A stretch of 64,000 nucleotides of DNA. Origin: Tolypothrix brevis GSE-NOS-MK-07-07A. Lineage in GTDB: Bacteria; Cyanobacteriota; Cyanobacteriia; Cyanobacteriales; Nostocaceae. Position 1 is the stretch's first letter, and every line of letters begins with the position of its first letter. The stretch lies in NCBI GenBank assembly GCA_019358985.1, contig JAHHIJ010000010.1, positions 117,711 to 181,710 on the forward strand, in the 5' to 3' direction. The notes beneath the pieces were generated by a model, which worked only from the letters and a program-made list of their open reading frames with translations, had not been told where the DNA came from and made no database searches. The position numbers and the translations under genes are program-made. Of this stretch, positions 46,588 to 56,278 are shown piece by piece.

Positions 46588-46900
46588 GTTTTTGTCTGGA
46601 ATAAATTAATAGGTAAATACACGACGCTCATTCAATCGGCAAGAGCCTAGCTCGCAGGTCGCAAAATTTTTCTCCCACCAGTGCAGCATAATTGTCACCT
46701 TTAGCACCCAATCTTGATGATTGTACCCTAAGTGCTGTGCTTTATCCAAAATCCTTTGTTTGCAAGTCTTTTGAGACTTAACGGGAAAAGTCAGGTGGCA
46801 AAACCGAGTTGAACAGTAACTTAAAATTATTAGTCCGCCTAGACGGACTTTGTTTGTATAGCCGCGACTTTTAGTCGTTCGTGCAAAATTTAGGACACTA
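46588..46900. repeat. Intergenic region with a family-C repeat
   Basis: At about 46833-46880 GTCCGCCTAGACGGAC and GTATAGCCGCGACTTTTAGTCG repeat the inner and end parts of family C (compare 38085-38200). The remainder of the 313-bp gap shows no supported gene. Confidence 0.55.
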
Positions 46901-47608
46901 TTAACGATACCCAAAAATCTCTGAAAATGCTGCCACAATATCAAGATAAAAGTTACCTTGCGCTGCCCGAAACAATTCAAATTTAGTTCCAGGGGCACCA
47001 AAAAATGGTCTGAGAAACCATCCTAATTGCATCCCTACAAAAGCATAAAGTAATAACCAGAATCTTAAAATAGTTGTGCGGGTTAGTTTTCCTACCTCAT
47101 CTTGTTGAGAAAGTAACTGCATTCCTTCATAAAGAAACTTAACCCCAAATGCACCTGTGATACCAAAAACTAACACATTCAACAGCTTGAAAAATTGATA
47201 AGAATTTGGAGCCGTAATTATAAAAAACAGCGTAACTGGTGCCAAGCTGAATAACAAAACACTAATTACTGACACAGCTGTGAGTAATACGACAAAATGC
47301 TGTTGAATACTGCTACGGGAACCAAACAAAACATTAAAAAAGAACAAAGTTGGAAAACAAATGATGAGCGTTAATAAGTAAAACGCTGGTAGTTTAATCG
47401 CACCAGATAACGCTTGTGCCCAACTATGGGAGGCGCCAATAATTCCCCCATATATGGCAAAGAAAATAGAACTAGAAACAAACAAAGAAGTAGTTTTAGT
47501 TTGTAATCCCATTCCCTGACGAATTTCTTCGAGAAAATTTTGGCGATCGCGCAATAAGCTAATCAGAACAGTAAAGTGCTTGATTTGACGAGATTGTTTA
47601 TGAAGCAT
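46901..47608 (-). CDS. Multi-pass membrane protein, paralogue 1 of a tandem pair
   Basis: About 235 residues from ATG 47608 (MLHKQSRQIKHFTVLISLLR). Five or six hydrophobic segments (SSIFFAIYGGIIGASHSW, AFYLLTLIICFPTLFFFNVL, VVLLTAVSVISVLLFSLAPV, FFKLLNVLVFGITGAFGVKF, FWLLLYAFVGMQLGWFLRPF). Near-identical in layout to its neighbour at 47681, 72 bp away. I recall relatives labelled in databases as 'actin-binding WH2 domain-containing', but no WH2 motif is evident to me. Function unknown. Confidence 0.75.
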   Translation of the reverse strand: MLHKQSRQIKHFTVLISLLRDRQNFLEEIRQGMGLQTKTTSLFVSSSIFFAIYGGIIGASHSWAQALSGAIKLPAFYLLTLIICFPTLFFFNVLFGSRSSIQQHFVVLLTAVSVISVLLFSLAPVTLFFIITAPNSYQFFKLLNVLVFGITGAFGVKFLYEGMQLLSQQDEVGKLTRTTILRFWLLLYAFVGMQLGWFLRPFFGAPGTKFELFRAAQGNFYLDIVAAFSEIFGYR

Positions 47609-47680
47609 ATTAATTTGGTTGGTTGATAGTTGTTGGTTGTTAGTTGATACTTGTAAAAAAGTACTCTTAATCACTATCCA

Positions 47681-48385
47681 TTAACGAAATCCTAAAAGGT
47701 AGCCAATAGCTTGAAGAATACTCAAATAAAAGTTGCCTTCCCTTTCTCGAAACAGTTGAAAAGCAGAATCAGGTGTGCCGAAAAATGGTCTGAGAGTCCA
47801 TCCTAACTGACTACCGACAAAAGCATAAAGTAATAACCAAAACTGTAAAATTTTCTTGCGAGTATTGCTACCTTGATTATCTTGTTCTAAAACCAAGCTG
47901 GTTGCTTGATATAAAGAAGAAATACCAAAAAATCCAGTTAAAGCAAAGATAACTACATTTAACAAAATTAAAAACTGGTAATTATTAGTCGTTATCAAGA
48001 AAAACAGCGTGATTGGTGCAAAACTGAATAACAACACACTTGTTATTGAAACCGCAGTTAGCACTAATGCAAAATGCTGAGGAAAATTCCGCCTTGAGCC
48101 AAAAATAATATTAGAAAAATACAACGTCGGCAGACAAATTAGCAGCGTGATTAAATAGAGAGATGGCAATTTGACAGCGGAAGATAAAGCTTGCATCCAA
48201 CTATGATATGCACCGATAATTCCGCCATAAATGGCAAGAAATATCGAACTGCAAACTAGTAGAGAAATGATTTTACTTGGTAATCTTGTTCCTTCGCGAA
48301 TTTCTTCTAGAAATACTTGGCGATCGCGTAATAAACCAATTAGTACCGCAAAGTACTTTATCCCTTGAGATTGCCGTTCTATCAT
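47681..48385 (-). CDS. Multi-pass membrane protein, paralogue 2 of a tandem pair
   Basis: About 234 residues from ATG 48385 (MIERQSQGIKYFAVLIGLLR). Shares with paralogue 1 the segments RQ.FLEEIR.G, AIYGGIIGA.HSW.QALS, FGSR, and LLLYAFVG.QLGW.LRPFFG, with conserved Arg/Phe-rich C-terminal part FQLFREREGNFYLSILQAIG. Start chosen by alignment with the paralogue. A frame extends upstream but overlaps the region before the flavoprotein gene's stop. Likely a recent duplication that has diverged. Confidence 0.78.
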   Translation of the reverse strand: MIERQSQGIKYFAVLIGLLRDRQVFLEEIREGTRLPSKIISLLVCSSIFLAIYGGIIGAYHSWMQALSSAVKLPSLYLITLLICLPTLYFSNIIFGSRRNFPQHFALVLTAVSITSVLLFSFAPITLFFLITTNNYQFLILLNVVIFALTGFFGISSLYQATSLVLEQDNQGSNTRKKILQFWLLLYAFVGSQLGWTLRPFFGTPDSAFQLFREREGNFYLSILQAIGYLLGFR

Positions 48386-48429
48386 ATTATTCTCACAAAC
48401 CTTGTTGAAGTTGAATTTTTCCCAAAGCA

Positions 48430-49977
48430 TCAATCAGAATAGTCACCACCAGAACCATATTTCCAAGCATCAGCTAAACGATGCCAATAATATTGCTGTT
48501 CTTTTGGCAACCTTTTTACCCACGGTTCTAGCATTGGACTTAGCCGAAAGAAAACAGAATATATACCTAAATTTCCATAATGCACCGTCCAATCTAGCAA
48601 ACTTGTTAAACCCACTTGCGGTATGACTTTAGCAATCAATCCTGGATGTGCCAAACCTGTTTTTAAAAGTGTTTGCGTTAGTGCCGAAAACTGCACCACA
48701 TCTTGCAAAAATGGCTTCATTACTGGTTTCCCTAACTGTTGCATTTCTTTAAAAACCACCGATAGTAATTGATTAATTTGATCGGGGGCAATTTTTTGAT
48801 TTACACCTGCACTCATCGCCTTTTGAAACAGCCAAGTTACAGTTAAACTTGGCTGATATGGTTGTAGTATGGAAAGGGACTTTGCAGATAATTGATTTGT
48901 ATCCAGCGCTTCATAAATGCCCAATGTTAAACGCTTTAAGTGACGCACCATTGCCCCAAAACCACCAAAACTTAACGGCGATTGATTGCCACTGCTATCT
49001 CCCACTGGTAGAATGCGATTCCAAGGAGTTTTTAGAGGACTTTGACGATAAGTGGGAAAGAAGCCAAACAGCGCTCTTTGCAACTTCAGCTGACTCAATG
49101 CCACACCCTGATATTCTGGCATTAAGTGAAGATAATCCTCAAAAAGAGCTTCTAAACTCAAGCGTTGTGGATGTGCATCCATGTAGGTAAACATGTAGGT
49201 GGTTCTGCCATCTTTTGCCGGGAAAGCTTCCCAAAAATACTGACATTGATTCTGCAAGGATGTGAATGATAACAACAAGTCACCAGAATCATTTTCCGGA
49301 AATCCTTTCGCACAACTTCCCACAACCAGACAAAGAGCATCTGGTTTTTTTCCTTGTCGTGCTTGCTGTGTAATCGGGGAAAGATGTCCCATCGCGTCAA
49401 TTAACAATCTGGTTTGGAACTTGCTGCCAGCGTCTACCATCACACCATCTGGATGAACCACAGCTTCTGTAAATGGCGTATTTTCAAACAATTTACCGCC
49501 AGCGGCAAGAAATCGATCTTTTAAGGTATCCAGTAGATATACTGGATATACGCCGATATTCAGTACGTTTTCTACCCAGACTTCTGTACCACCTTGAAAG
49601 CTGACTCGTGCAGGATTATAAACGGTTGCGATCGCTTGATTTAATTCTCTTTCTGTCAGCAAATTTAATTCCAAAAATACTTCTAACTCTTTGCGAGAAA
49701 TATTCCACTCTTGCTCTCTACCGCGCAAAATGGAGCGCTCAATCAATGCCACCCGCAATCCTTTCAAAGCTAAAGCACAACCAATTAAAATACCTAAAGT
49801 GCCACCGCAGATAACAACATCCCAATCTACAGCACCTAAAAACTGCTGACTTTCTTTGACTATTGTTGGTATAAATGCGTCATTTCCTCTCAGTGATGCT
49901 AACGTGCGATCGCTCCGACGCAATCCTTCCAAAACATTGCCCGGTAATTGTGAAAGTATCTCTTCGGTTAAAGACAT
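48430..49977 (-). CDS. FAD-dependent oxidoreductase, lycopene-cyclase-like flavoprotein
   Basis: 515-residue flavoprotein. The dinucleotide-binding fold is VDWDVVICGGTLGILIGCAL (about 51-70) followed by GLRVALIERS; later motifs are ILPVGDSSGNQSPLSFGGFG and the strand VMVDAGSKFQTRLLIDAMGH. These fit the geranylgeranyl-reductase/lycopene-cyclase class of FAD enzymes. Exact substrate unknown. It lies upstream (44 bp) of the tandem membrane genes on the same strand, and is probably in one operon with them. Confidence 0.85.
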   Translation of the reverse strand: MSLTEEILSQLPGNVLEGLRRSDRTLASLRGNDAFIPTIVKESQQFLGAVDWDVVICGGTLGILIGCALALKGLRVALIERSILRGREQEWNISRKELEVFLELNLLTERELNQAIATVYNPARVSFQGGTEVWVENVLNIGVYPVYLLDTLKDRFLAAGGKLFENTPFTEAVVHPDGVMVDAGSKFQTRLLIDAMGHLSPITQQARQGKKPDALCLVVGSCAKGFPENDSGDLLLSFTSLQNQCQYFWEAFPAKDGRTTYMFTYMDAHPQRLSLEALFEDYLHLMPEYQGVALSQLKLQRALFGFFPTYRQSPLKTPWNRILPVGDSSGNQSPLSFGGFGAMVRHLKRLTLGIYEALDTNQLSAKSLSILQPYQPSLTVTWLFQKAMSAGVNQKIAPDQINQLLSVVFKEMQQLGKPVMKPFLQDVVQFSALTQTLLKTGLAHPGLIAKVIPQVGLTSLLDWTVHYGNLGIYSVFFRLSPMLEPWVKRLPKEQQYYWHRLADAWKYGSGGDYSD

Positions 49978-50358
49978 AGTTATTACTTTTGATCGTATCT
50001 TTGCCTGATTCTACTTGATTAATTTTCTTCCTTGGTAATTAAATAAATAACCGTCTGAGGGTACTTGACTTGTGTAGGAAAATATGAAAATAATATTAAT
50101 TTATCTGTGAAAATAATACTTCATCGCATCAAGCAGCCATCTATATAAGCCTTTGAAGTTGATTATTACCTATGAGCAAAACAAATGCCATCAACCAAAT
50201 TAAAAAGTTTCTTCAGATGAGCTTTTAATTAAATTTATTTAAACAATTCGTAAAGATATGCTGATAAATACTATTTTCTTACCATAAGATATTATTGTAT
50301 AATAGATTTACTAAATCGGAGAAAATGATTAAAAAGCTAGTACATTGTAACTAATTAT
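49978..50358. other. Intergenic region between divergent genes
   Basis: 381 bp, A/T-rich, between the minus-strand flavoprotein and the plus-strand polysaccharide cluster. It must hold promoters for both. No coding frame, RNA gene or long inverted repeat found. Confidence 0.45.
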
Positions 50359-51651
50359 ATGAAAATAGCTTTTATCGTCGGGCAGTTTCCAGTTTTATCA
50401 GAAACGTTTATCCTAAATCAAATTACAGGCTTGATTTTGCGTGGACACAAAGTTGATATTTATAGTTATCCCACGGATGATATTCATAAAGTACATCCCG
50501 ATGTAGAAAAATACGACTTACTAAAACACACTCATTATTATCCCCGTGTCCCCGAAAATTATTTTTGGCGCTTGATAAAAGGTCTAGAATTAGTATTTAG
50601 GCATTTTTCCAAAGCTCCTTTATTGTTCATGCGATCGCTTAACATTTTTAAATATGGCAAACGATCTGCTTCCATGAGGTTATTGTATGCGATCGTACCT
50701 TTATTAGATAGCGAAGCATACGATATTATTCATTGCCAGTTTGGGATGTACGGAATTGATGGAATGATTTACCGTGATATTGGCGCCATCAAGGGAAAGT
50801 TAATTACCTCATTTCGTGGTTACGATATCAGTTGGTATGTAAAAGAATCCGGTGAACAAGTTTACAACAAATTATTTGCCAAAGGAGATTTTTTTCTGGC
50901 AAACTGCGAATTTTTTAGACATCGAGCCATTAAACTTGGTTGTGATGAACAAAAAATTATTGTACATGGTTCGAGTATAGATTGCAGTAAATTTACATTT
51001 AAAATACGACATCCCCACCCTGACGGCAAAATTCGCATAGCCACAACGGGTAGACTTGTCGAAAAAAAAGGTATAGAATACAGTATTCGCGCCGTTGCCA
51101 AACTAAAAAATATTCATCCAAACATTGAATATAATATTATCGGCGATGGATATTTAAAAGAACACTTACAACAGCTTATTGAAGAACTGAGTGTTACCCA
51201 ACAAGTCAACTTACTTGGGTGGAAAAATCAAAAAGAAATTATTGAAATTTTAGATAAAACCCATCTATTTATCGCTCCAAGCGTAACCGCTGAAGATGGA
51301 AACCAAGATGCACCCGTCAACACATTAAAAGAGGCAATGGCGATGGGTTTACCTGTGATAGGAACTCTACACGGTGGTATTCCCGAATTGGTAAAAGATG
51401 GACTTTCTGGTTTTCTTGTACCAGAGAGAGATGCTGACGCCATATCAAAAATGGTAAGCTATCTCATTAAACATCCAGAAATTTGGCAAGAAATGGGTTC
51501 ATCTGGTCGTGCTTATGTAGAAAAGCACTACGATATCAACAAGCTCAATGATGAATTAGTAGAAATCTACCACCAAGTGACAACTAATAATTTACAAAGT
51601 CAAGAATCTCTATATGCATTAGTAAATCCTAAATCCGCCAGTTTTTCATAA
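50359..51651 (+). CDS. Glycosyltransferase, GT4 family
   Basis: 430-residue retaining glycosyltransferase with a GT-B fold: acceptor half MKIAFIVGQFPVLSETFILN, then IRIATTGRLVEKKGIEYSIR in the sugar-nucleotide half, and the GT4 E-x7-E-like region APVNTLKEAMAMGLPVIGTL. Related to colanic-acid/exopolysaccharide transferases. First gene of a plus-strand cluster (50.4-56.2 kb) with two GT2 transferases and a Wzm/Wzt exporter. Donor and acceptor sugars cannot be told. Confidence 0.92.
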   Translation: MKIAFIVGQFPVLSETFILNQITGLILRGHKVDIYSYPTDDIHKVHPDVEKYDLLKHTHYYPRVPENYFWRLIKGLELVFRHFSKAPLLFMRSLNIFKYGKRSASMRLLYAIVPLLDSEAYDIIHCQFGMYGIDGMIYRDIGAIKGKLITSFRGYDISWYVKESGEQVYNKLFAKGDFFLANCEFFRHRAIKLGCDEQKIIVHGSSIDCSKFTFKIRHPHPDGKIRIATTGRLVEKKGIEYSIRAVAKLKNIHPNIEYNIIGDGYLKEHLQQLIEELSVTQQVNLLGWKNQKEIIEILDKTHLFIAPSVTAEDGNQDAPVNTLKEAMAMGLPVIGTLHGGIPELVKDGLSGFLVPERDADAISKMVSYLIKHPEIWQEMGSSGRAYVEKHYDINKLNDELVEIYHQVTTNNLQSQESLYALVNPKSASFS

Positions 51652-51742
51652 AAACGAAGTACAGCCATAAGCAAAATAGGTGCATTCTACATATATGTTT
51701 TTTACCAAAACCTGATTTAATTGTTTTCGCGAGGATTAATAA

Positions 51743-52804
51743 ATGAATTTACACGCAATTGCCGACCCAGAAGTTACAATTATTGTTGCTCCAAGAGAGC
51801 GTTTTAGCTACACTCGTGAATCTTTAGAAAGCATTTACAAAAATACAGAATATCCATTCAAATTAATTTATGTAGATGGGAATTCACCATCTGATATTCG
51901 GCGTTATTTAGAAGAACAAGCTCGTGAAAAAAAGTTTCAACTAATTCGTACTGATTACTACCTCTCCCCCAACCGCGCTAGGAATTTAGGGTTGGGTCAA
52001 GTTAACAGCAAATATGTTGTATTTCTGGATAATGACGTCATAGTTACTCCAGGCTGGTTAAAGACGTTAGTCAATTGTGCAGAAGAAACCAAAGCTACCC
52101 TAGTTAGTCCTTTAATTTGTCAGAACCTCCCACTACATTCAGAAGTGCATTGTGCGGGTGGAGAATCTGGGGTAAAAGTGGAAATTAAAGGCAATATAAC
52201 CAGATACAAAATAATAGAAAAAATTTATAAACAAGGACGAATGGTTGAGGATATTCTTCCTCAATTGCAAAGACAAAAAACCGGGCTTGCAGAGTTTCAC
52301 TGCATGATTGTACGTACAGAAATATTTAAGCAAATCGGCGTGTTAGATGAGGGATTAATGAATACCAAAGAACACGTAGATTTGTGTATGCTTGTTACCG
52401 AAGCAGGTGGTTCCATTTATTTAGAACCCGAATCTCTGATTACATACGTACCGGGACCACCTTTAAAGTGGTCAGACTTACATTTTTACATGTTGCGTTG
52501 GAGCGATGCGTGGGAACTATCTAGCCTCAAACATTTACGGGACAAGTGGAATTTAACCGAAGACGAGTACTTTCAAAAAAAGTACGACACTTTAGGAAGA
52601 AGACGGCACTATACAATTATTAGTCCTTTAGTGAAAAGTTTTTTTGGACGGAGAATTTACCGCGCAGAGAAATTGTTAATTAAATTAGATCGTCTACTGA
52701 ATCGTTATTTAAGCGATCGCTATGCTCACAAACATCTTCAGGGTATGCAAAATCAAGTTTCATCACAACCTGTGAAGTCCACAATCACGACTTCTCAAAG
52801 ATAA
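51743..52804 (+). CDS. Glycosyltransferase, GT2 family
   Basis: 353-residue GT-A enzyme. Strands VTIIVAPRERFSYTRESLES, then the nucleotide-binding KLIYVDGNSP, the DxD-type metal site FLDNDVIVTPGWLKTL, and the later HCMIVRTEIFKQIGVLDEGL. An unusual C-terminal extension of about 80 residues (FFGRRIYRAEKLLIKLDRLL) has no named motif. 91 bp after the GT4 gene. Confidence 0.9.
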   Translation: MNLHAIADPEVTIIVAPRERFSYTRESLESIYKNTEYPFKLIYVDGNSPSDIRRYLEEQAREKKFQLIRTDYYLSPNRARNLGLGQVNSKYVVFLDNDVIVTPGWLKTLVNCAEETKATLVSPLICQNLPLHSEVHCAGGESGVKVEIKGNITRYKIIEKIYKQGRMVEDILPQLQRQKTGLAEFHCMIVRTEIFKQIGVLDEGLMNTKEHVDLCMLVTEAGGSIYLEPESLITYVPGPPLKWSDLHFYMLRWSDAWELSSLKHLRDKWNLTEDEYFQKKYDTLGRRRHYTIISPLVKSFFGRRIYRAEKLLIKLDRLLNRYLSDRYAHKHLQGMQNQVSSQPVKSTITTSQR

Positions 52805-52830
52805 TGTACTTTCGCAATAGGTGATAAATT

Positions 52831-53703
52831 TTGAAGCCAAATAATACCCTTAAATCTCAGCTTTCTGAGGTTATTTATACACCCGAAAGTCTGCTTAAAC
52901 ATCCTTTAAAATTATTTCAACAAATGTGGCGAGATTTGTTAGCTTCTCGCGAACTTGCTCGACGCTTGATGGTGCGCGATATCAGCGCTCAATATCGGCA
53001 ATCTTTTTTAGGAATAATTTGGGCTTTTTTACCGCCAATTTTCATGGCAACTGGATTTACTCTTGCTAGTAATGCTAATGTTATTAATGTTGGCAAAACT
53101 GATTTACCTTATCCAGCTTATGTCATGTTCAGCACTGCATTATGGCAAACTTTTGTTGAAGCTTTAAACGGTCCAGTGCAAGCGGTGACAGTTGCAAAAC
53201 CAATGTTAGCAAGAGTTAACTTTCCTAGAGAAGCATTAATTTTAGCAAAGATGGGTGAAGTATTTTTTAACTTTGCGATCAAGCTGATTTTAATAGTAGC
53301 TTTGTTTATTTGGTTTCACATTTCCGTAAGCTGGACAGTAATTTTAACTCCAATAGCATTAATTCATTTGGTTTTCTTAGGGACATTTATTGGCATTTTA
53401 TTAGCTCCATTCGCTGTTTTATATCAAGATGTATCTAAAGCTTTAACTTTATTTACAGGCTTTTGGTTGTTTTTAACTCCCGTAGTTTATCCAGTTCCTA
53501 ACACCGGAATTTTTGGGTTTTTAGTAAACTTAAATCCCGTTACACCTCTATTAGTAACAGTGCGAGAATTAGCGACTACAGGAGTAGTTTCAGAACCTTG
53601 GCGATTTTGGATAATAAGTGTAATTACTATAGTTGGTTTGCTATTAACTTGGATTGGATTTCGTCTAGCTATGCCTTTTGTGGTTGAAAGAGTGAGTTCT
53701 TAA
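52831..53703 (+). CDS. Polysaccharide ABC exporter permease (Wzm/TagG type)
   Basis: 290-residue ABC-2 type membrane subunit with six hydrophobic segments. It exports an undecaprenyl-linked polysaccharide with the ATPase next door. Family marks: LMVRDISAQYRQSFLGIIWA near the start and LLAPFAVLYQDVSKALTLFT, PVVYPVPNTGIFGFLVNLNP near the end. The start is TTG 52831, supported by AGGTGA at about 52819-52825 with good spacing; no ATG is available in frame at the right distance. Its stop lies 2 bp before the ATPase gene. Confidence 0.93.
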   Translation: MKPNNTLKSQLSEVIYTPESLLKHPLKLFQQMWRDLLASRELARRLMVRDISAQYRQSFLGIIWAFLPPIFMATGFTLASNANVINVGKTDLPYPAYVMFSTALWQTFVEALNGPVQAVTVAKPMLARVNFPREALILAKMGEVFFNFAIKLILIVALFIWFHISVSWTVILTPIALIHLVFLGTFIGILLAPFAVLYQDVSKALTLFTGFWLFLTPVVYPVPNTGIFGFLVNLNPVTPLLVTVRELATTGVVSEPWRFWIISVITIVGLLLTWIGFRLAMPFVVERVSS

Positions 53704-53705
53704 AA

Positions 53706-54998
53706 ATGACTAATTTGATAGAACAAAACATTGCTGTTAAATCGAAAGATACTGATGTAGTTATTTCGGTTGAAAACCTTTCTAAAAAGTTTTGCAGAGA
53801 TTTAAAACGGTCTTTATTATATGGTGTTCAAGATATTGCCACAGAATTAGTAGGAGCAAATCGAAAAAGCGAAACTCTTCGTCCAAAAGAATTTTGGGCA
53901 TTGAATAATCTTAACTTTCAACTGCGACGGGGAGAAGCACTAGGGTTAGTAGGTTCAAATGGAGCCGGTAAAAGTACACTACTTAGAATTATTAGCGGTT
54001 TGATAAAACCTGATAGTGGAGAAGTGAAAGTTAGGGGAAGAGTGGCACCATTAATTGCATTAGGAGCCGGGTTTAATCCTATTCTGACTGGTCGAGAAAA
54101 TATATATGCAAATATGTCAATTCTCGGTTTATCAACTAAAGAAATCGAAGAGAGATTTCCGGATGTGATAGATTTTGCCGAAATTGCCGATGCCATTGAT
54201 GCGCCGGTACAAACTTATAGTTCTGGTATGGCTGCAAGACTAGGATTTGCTTGTGCAGTTCATATAGAACCAGATATTTTACTAATCGATGAAGTGCTAG
54301 CTGTAGGTGATATTAAATTTAAAATGAAATGCCACCGCAAGTTATCTAAAATGCGAGAAAAAGGTACAGCTTTTATATTAGTTTCTCATAATTCTCATAG
54401 CGTATTAAATATATGTGAAACTTCAGTATATCTTTCTAAAGGCAAGTTAATTGCTTCTGGAAGTACTGAAGCAGTAATTCGCAAATATGAAGAAGACTTG
54501 TGTTTAATTGGCACAGAAAATGCTTTAGGCAAGATGGTTTTGTCTGAAAAGCCAGAAAAAGAAAGTTTAGGTTTAGATATTGTTTCTCTTAGTTTTAAAG
54601 ATGAACAAGGGAAAACAATAGACACGCTGTTTTCTGGTGAGTCTGCTTATTTATGCATCGAATGCAAAGCTTATAAGGAGGTGAAAAATGCAAATCTCGG
54701 TCTTTTAGTGACAGCGCTATCAGGAGAAAATGATCTGGTTTTATATTTAACATCTACTAGTGACAATGAAGAACTAACTGTACCTCCGGGAAAATCAGAA
54801 ATCCAAATGTATATGCCTTACTGTTCTTTAATTCCTGGTGTATACAGCGCAAAAATCTACATTAGAAAAGGTGTTTATTCTTTTGATATTGTTGATTCTT
54901 TTAGATTCACTGTAAAAACAAACAAAACTATCAGCCGATGTTTATTTTATCAACCACGTAAATGGCAAGTTGTCAAGATAATAGAACCACATATGTAG
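53706..54998 (+). CDS. Polysaccharide ABC exporter ATPase with C-terminal sugar-binding domain (Wzt/TagH type)
   Basis: 430 residues. The ATPase half carries Walker A GLVGSNGAGKSTLLRI (about 80-95), the ABC signature YSSGMAARLGF, Walker B EPDILLIDEVLAVGD and His-switch LVSHN. The last 150 residues (from about 265, ENALGKMVLS...) form a beta-rich Wzt C-terminal domain which in O-antigen transporters recognises the finished glycan end. Two bases separate it from the permease gene, so the two are co-translated. Confidence 0.94.
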   Translation: MTNLIEQNIAVKSKDTDVVISVENLSKKFCRDLKRSLLYGVQDIATELVGANRKSETLRPKEFWALNNLNFQLRRGEALGLVGSNGAGKSTLLRIISGLIKPDSGEVKVRGRVAPLIALGAGFNPILTGRENIYANMSILGLSTKEIEERFPDVIDFAEIADAIDAPVQTYSSGMAARLGFACAVHIEPDILLIDEVLAVGDIKFKMKCHRKLSKMREKGTAFILVSHNSHSVLNICETSVYLSKGKLIASGSTEAVIRKYEEDLCLIGTENALGKMVLSEKPEKESLGLDIVSLSFKDEQGKTIDTLFSGESAYLCIECKAYKEVKNANLGLLVTALSGENDLVLYLTSTSDNEELTVPPGKSEIQMYMPYCSLIPGVYSAKIYIRKGVYSFDIVDSFRFTVKTNKTISRCLFYQPRKWQVVKIIEPHM

Positions 54999-55192
54999 AA
55001 ACCCAGTGAGTGAAGGTGAAGTATACAGATAAATACTCTTGTTTAGATGTAATTCATCCAGATGATAAGCGCTAGATAACGCATAAAATTCAAGTTTCCA
55101 GGGTAATTCTACATATAGCATTTTAACGAGTAACCGACACAAGTGTAATGGTTGTGAAAGCTAGTTGTTTAATTATGTTGAAGGAAATAAAA

Positions 55193-56191
55193 ATGGAAAA
55201 ACTTGTTTCAGTAATAATACCCTGCTTTAATGCAGAAAGATGGTTGGCAGAAGCAATTGATAGCTGCTTGCAACAAACTTATCCAAACATCGAAATCATT
55301 GTAATTGATGATGGCTCAACTGACAATTCTTTAGAGATTATCAAAACTTATGGAAATAAAATTATCTGGGAAAGTCTGCCTCATCAAGGAGGAAATCATG
55401 CGAGAAATAGAGCTTTTGTTTTATCAAGAGGAGACTATATTCAGTACCTAGATGCGGATGACTATATTTTGCCGCAAAAAATAGAAAGACAAGTTCGTTT
55501 TTTAGAGGAAACCGGCGCAGATGTTGTTTATGGTGATTGGAGATATCAACATCATTATAATGGAAAAAGTTTCTTGGATAAAATACAAGTTACTGAAGCG
55601 CAAGTAGACATTTTGGAGTCATTACTAATAAATTGGTGGACAGCTGTTGCTTCTTTACTTTATAAAAGAACCGTAGTCATAAATAGTGGTGGATGGGATG
55701 AAAGTTTCCTAGCTGCCCAAGATAGAGATTTTTTCATGTCAGTGGTAATCAATGATGCCAAAGTTGTATATCAACCAGGTTGCTATTCAGTTTATAGACG
55801 ATACGGTAATGTAACAGTTTCTAGTTGCTCTATAAGTTTATGGGTAAAAAGCCACTATTTAGTATTAGAAAAGGCAGAAAAAAAGCTATTAAACTTGAAA
55901 AAACTTTCCATAAAGTATCGCTATGCTTTAGCTAAATCTTATTTCGATTTGGGTCGAGAATCTTTGTTTTTTGACTATTCACAATACTTACGATATTTAG
56001 AAAAAGCTTTAACTACCTTTCCTGATTTTAAGGTAAATAATACAAAGGCAATTTATAAATTTGCTCAAAACATTTGTGGTTTTCGCCAAGCCGAAAAAAT
56101 TGCTTGTCGTATCTTCTTTGTCAGAAGAATTGTCAATTCAATTAGCGATCGCATGTTTGACTCTAAAGGCAAATTTGGTATCATACCCTAG
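55193..56191 (+). CDS. Glycosyltransferase, GT2 family
   Basis: 332-residue GT-A enzyme: MEKLVSVIIPCFNAERWLAE, IEIIVIDDGSTDNSLEIIKT, the DxD region YIQYLDADDYILPQKIERQV, and the FMSVVINDAKVVYQPGCYSV acceptor part. Start at ATG 55193, with AAGGAAA upstream; an open frame continues 15 codons farther but without a family-like start. Last gene of the cluster, 194 bp after the Wzt gene. Confidence 0.92.
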   Translation: MEKLVSVIIPCFNAERWLAEAIDSCLQQTYPNIEIIVIDDGSTDNSLEIIKTYGNKIIWESLPHQGGNHARNRAFVLSRGDYIQYLDADDYILPQKIERQVRFLEETGADVVYGDWRYQHHYNGKSFLDKIQVTEAQVDILESLLINWWTAVASLLYKRTVVINSGGWDESFLAAQDRDFFMSVVINDAKVVYQPGCYSVYRRYGNVTVSSCSISLWVKSHYLVLEKAEKKLLNLKKLSIKYRYALAKSYFDLGRESLFFDYSQYLRYLEKALTTFPDFKVNNTKAIYKFAQNICGFRQAEKIACRIFFVRRIVNSISDRMFDSKGKFGIIP

Positions 56192-56278
56192 CAAATCACA
56201 ACCTCGAACTAACTGTCAAGTAAAAATCCCACGTTTGTGAAAAACTTGGGAATGTCATTACCTACGTATTGTCCTTCT

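Noticed and set aside
46606..47001. Minus-strand 131-codon frame overlapping the membrane-protein gene's end
   Set aside because: Out of frame with the real membrane protein (46901-47608) and without similarity; also crosses a dispersed repeat.
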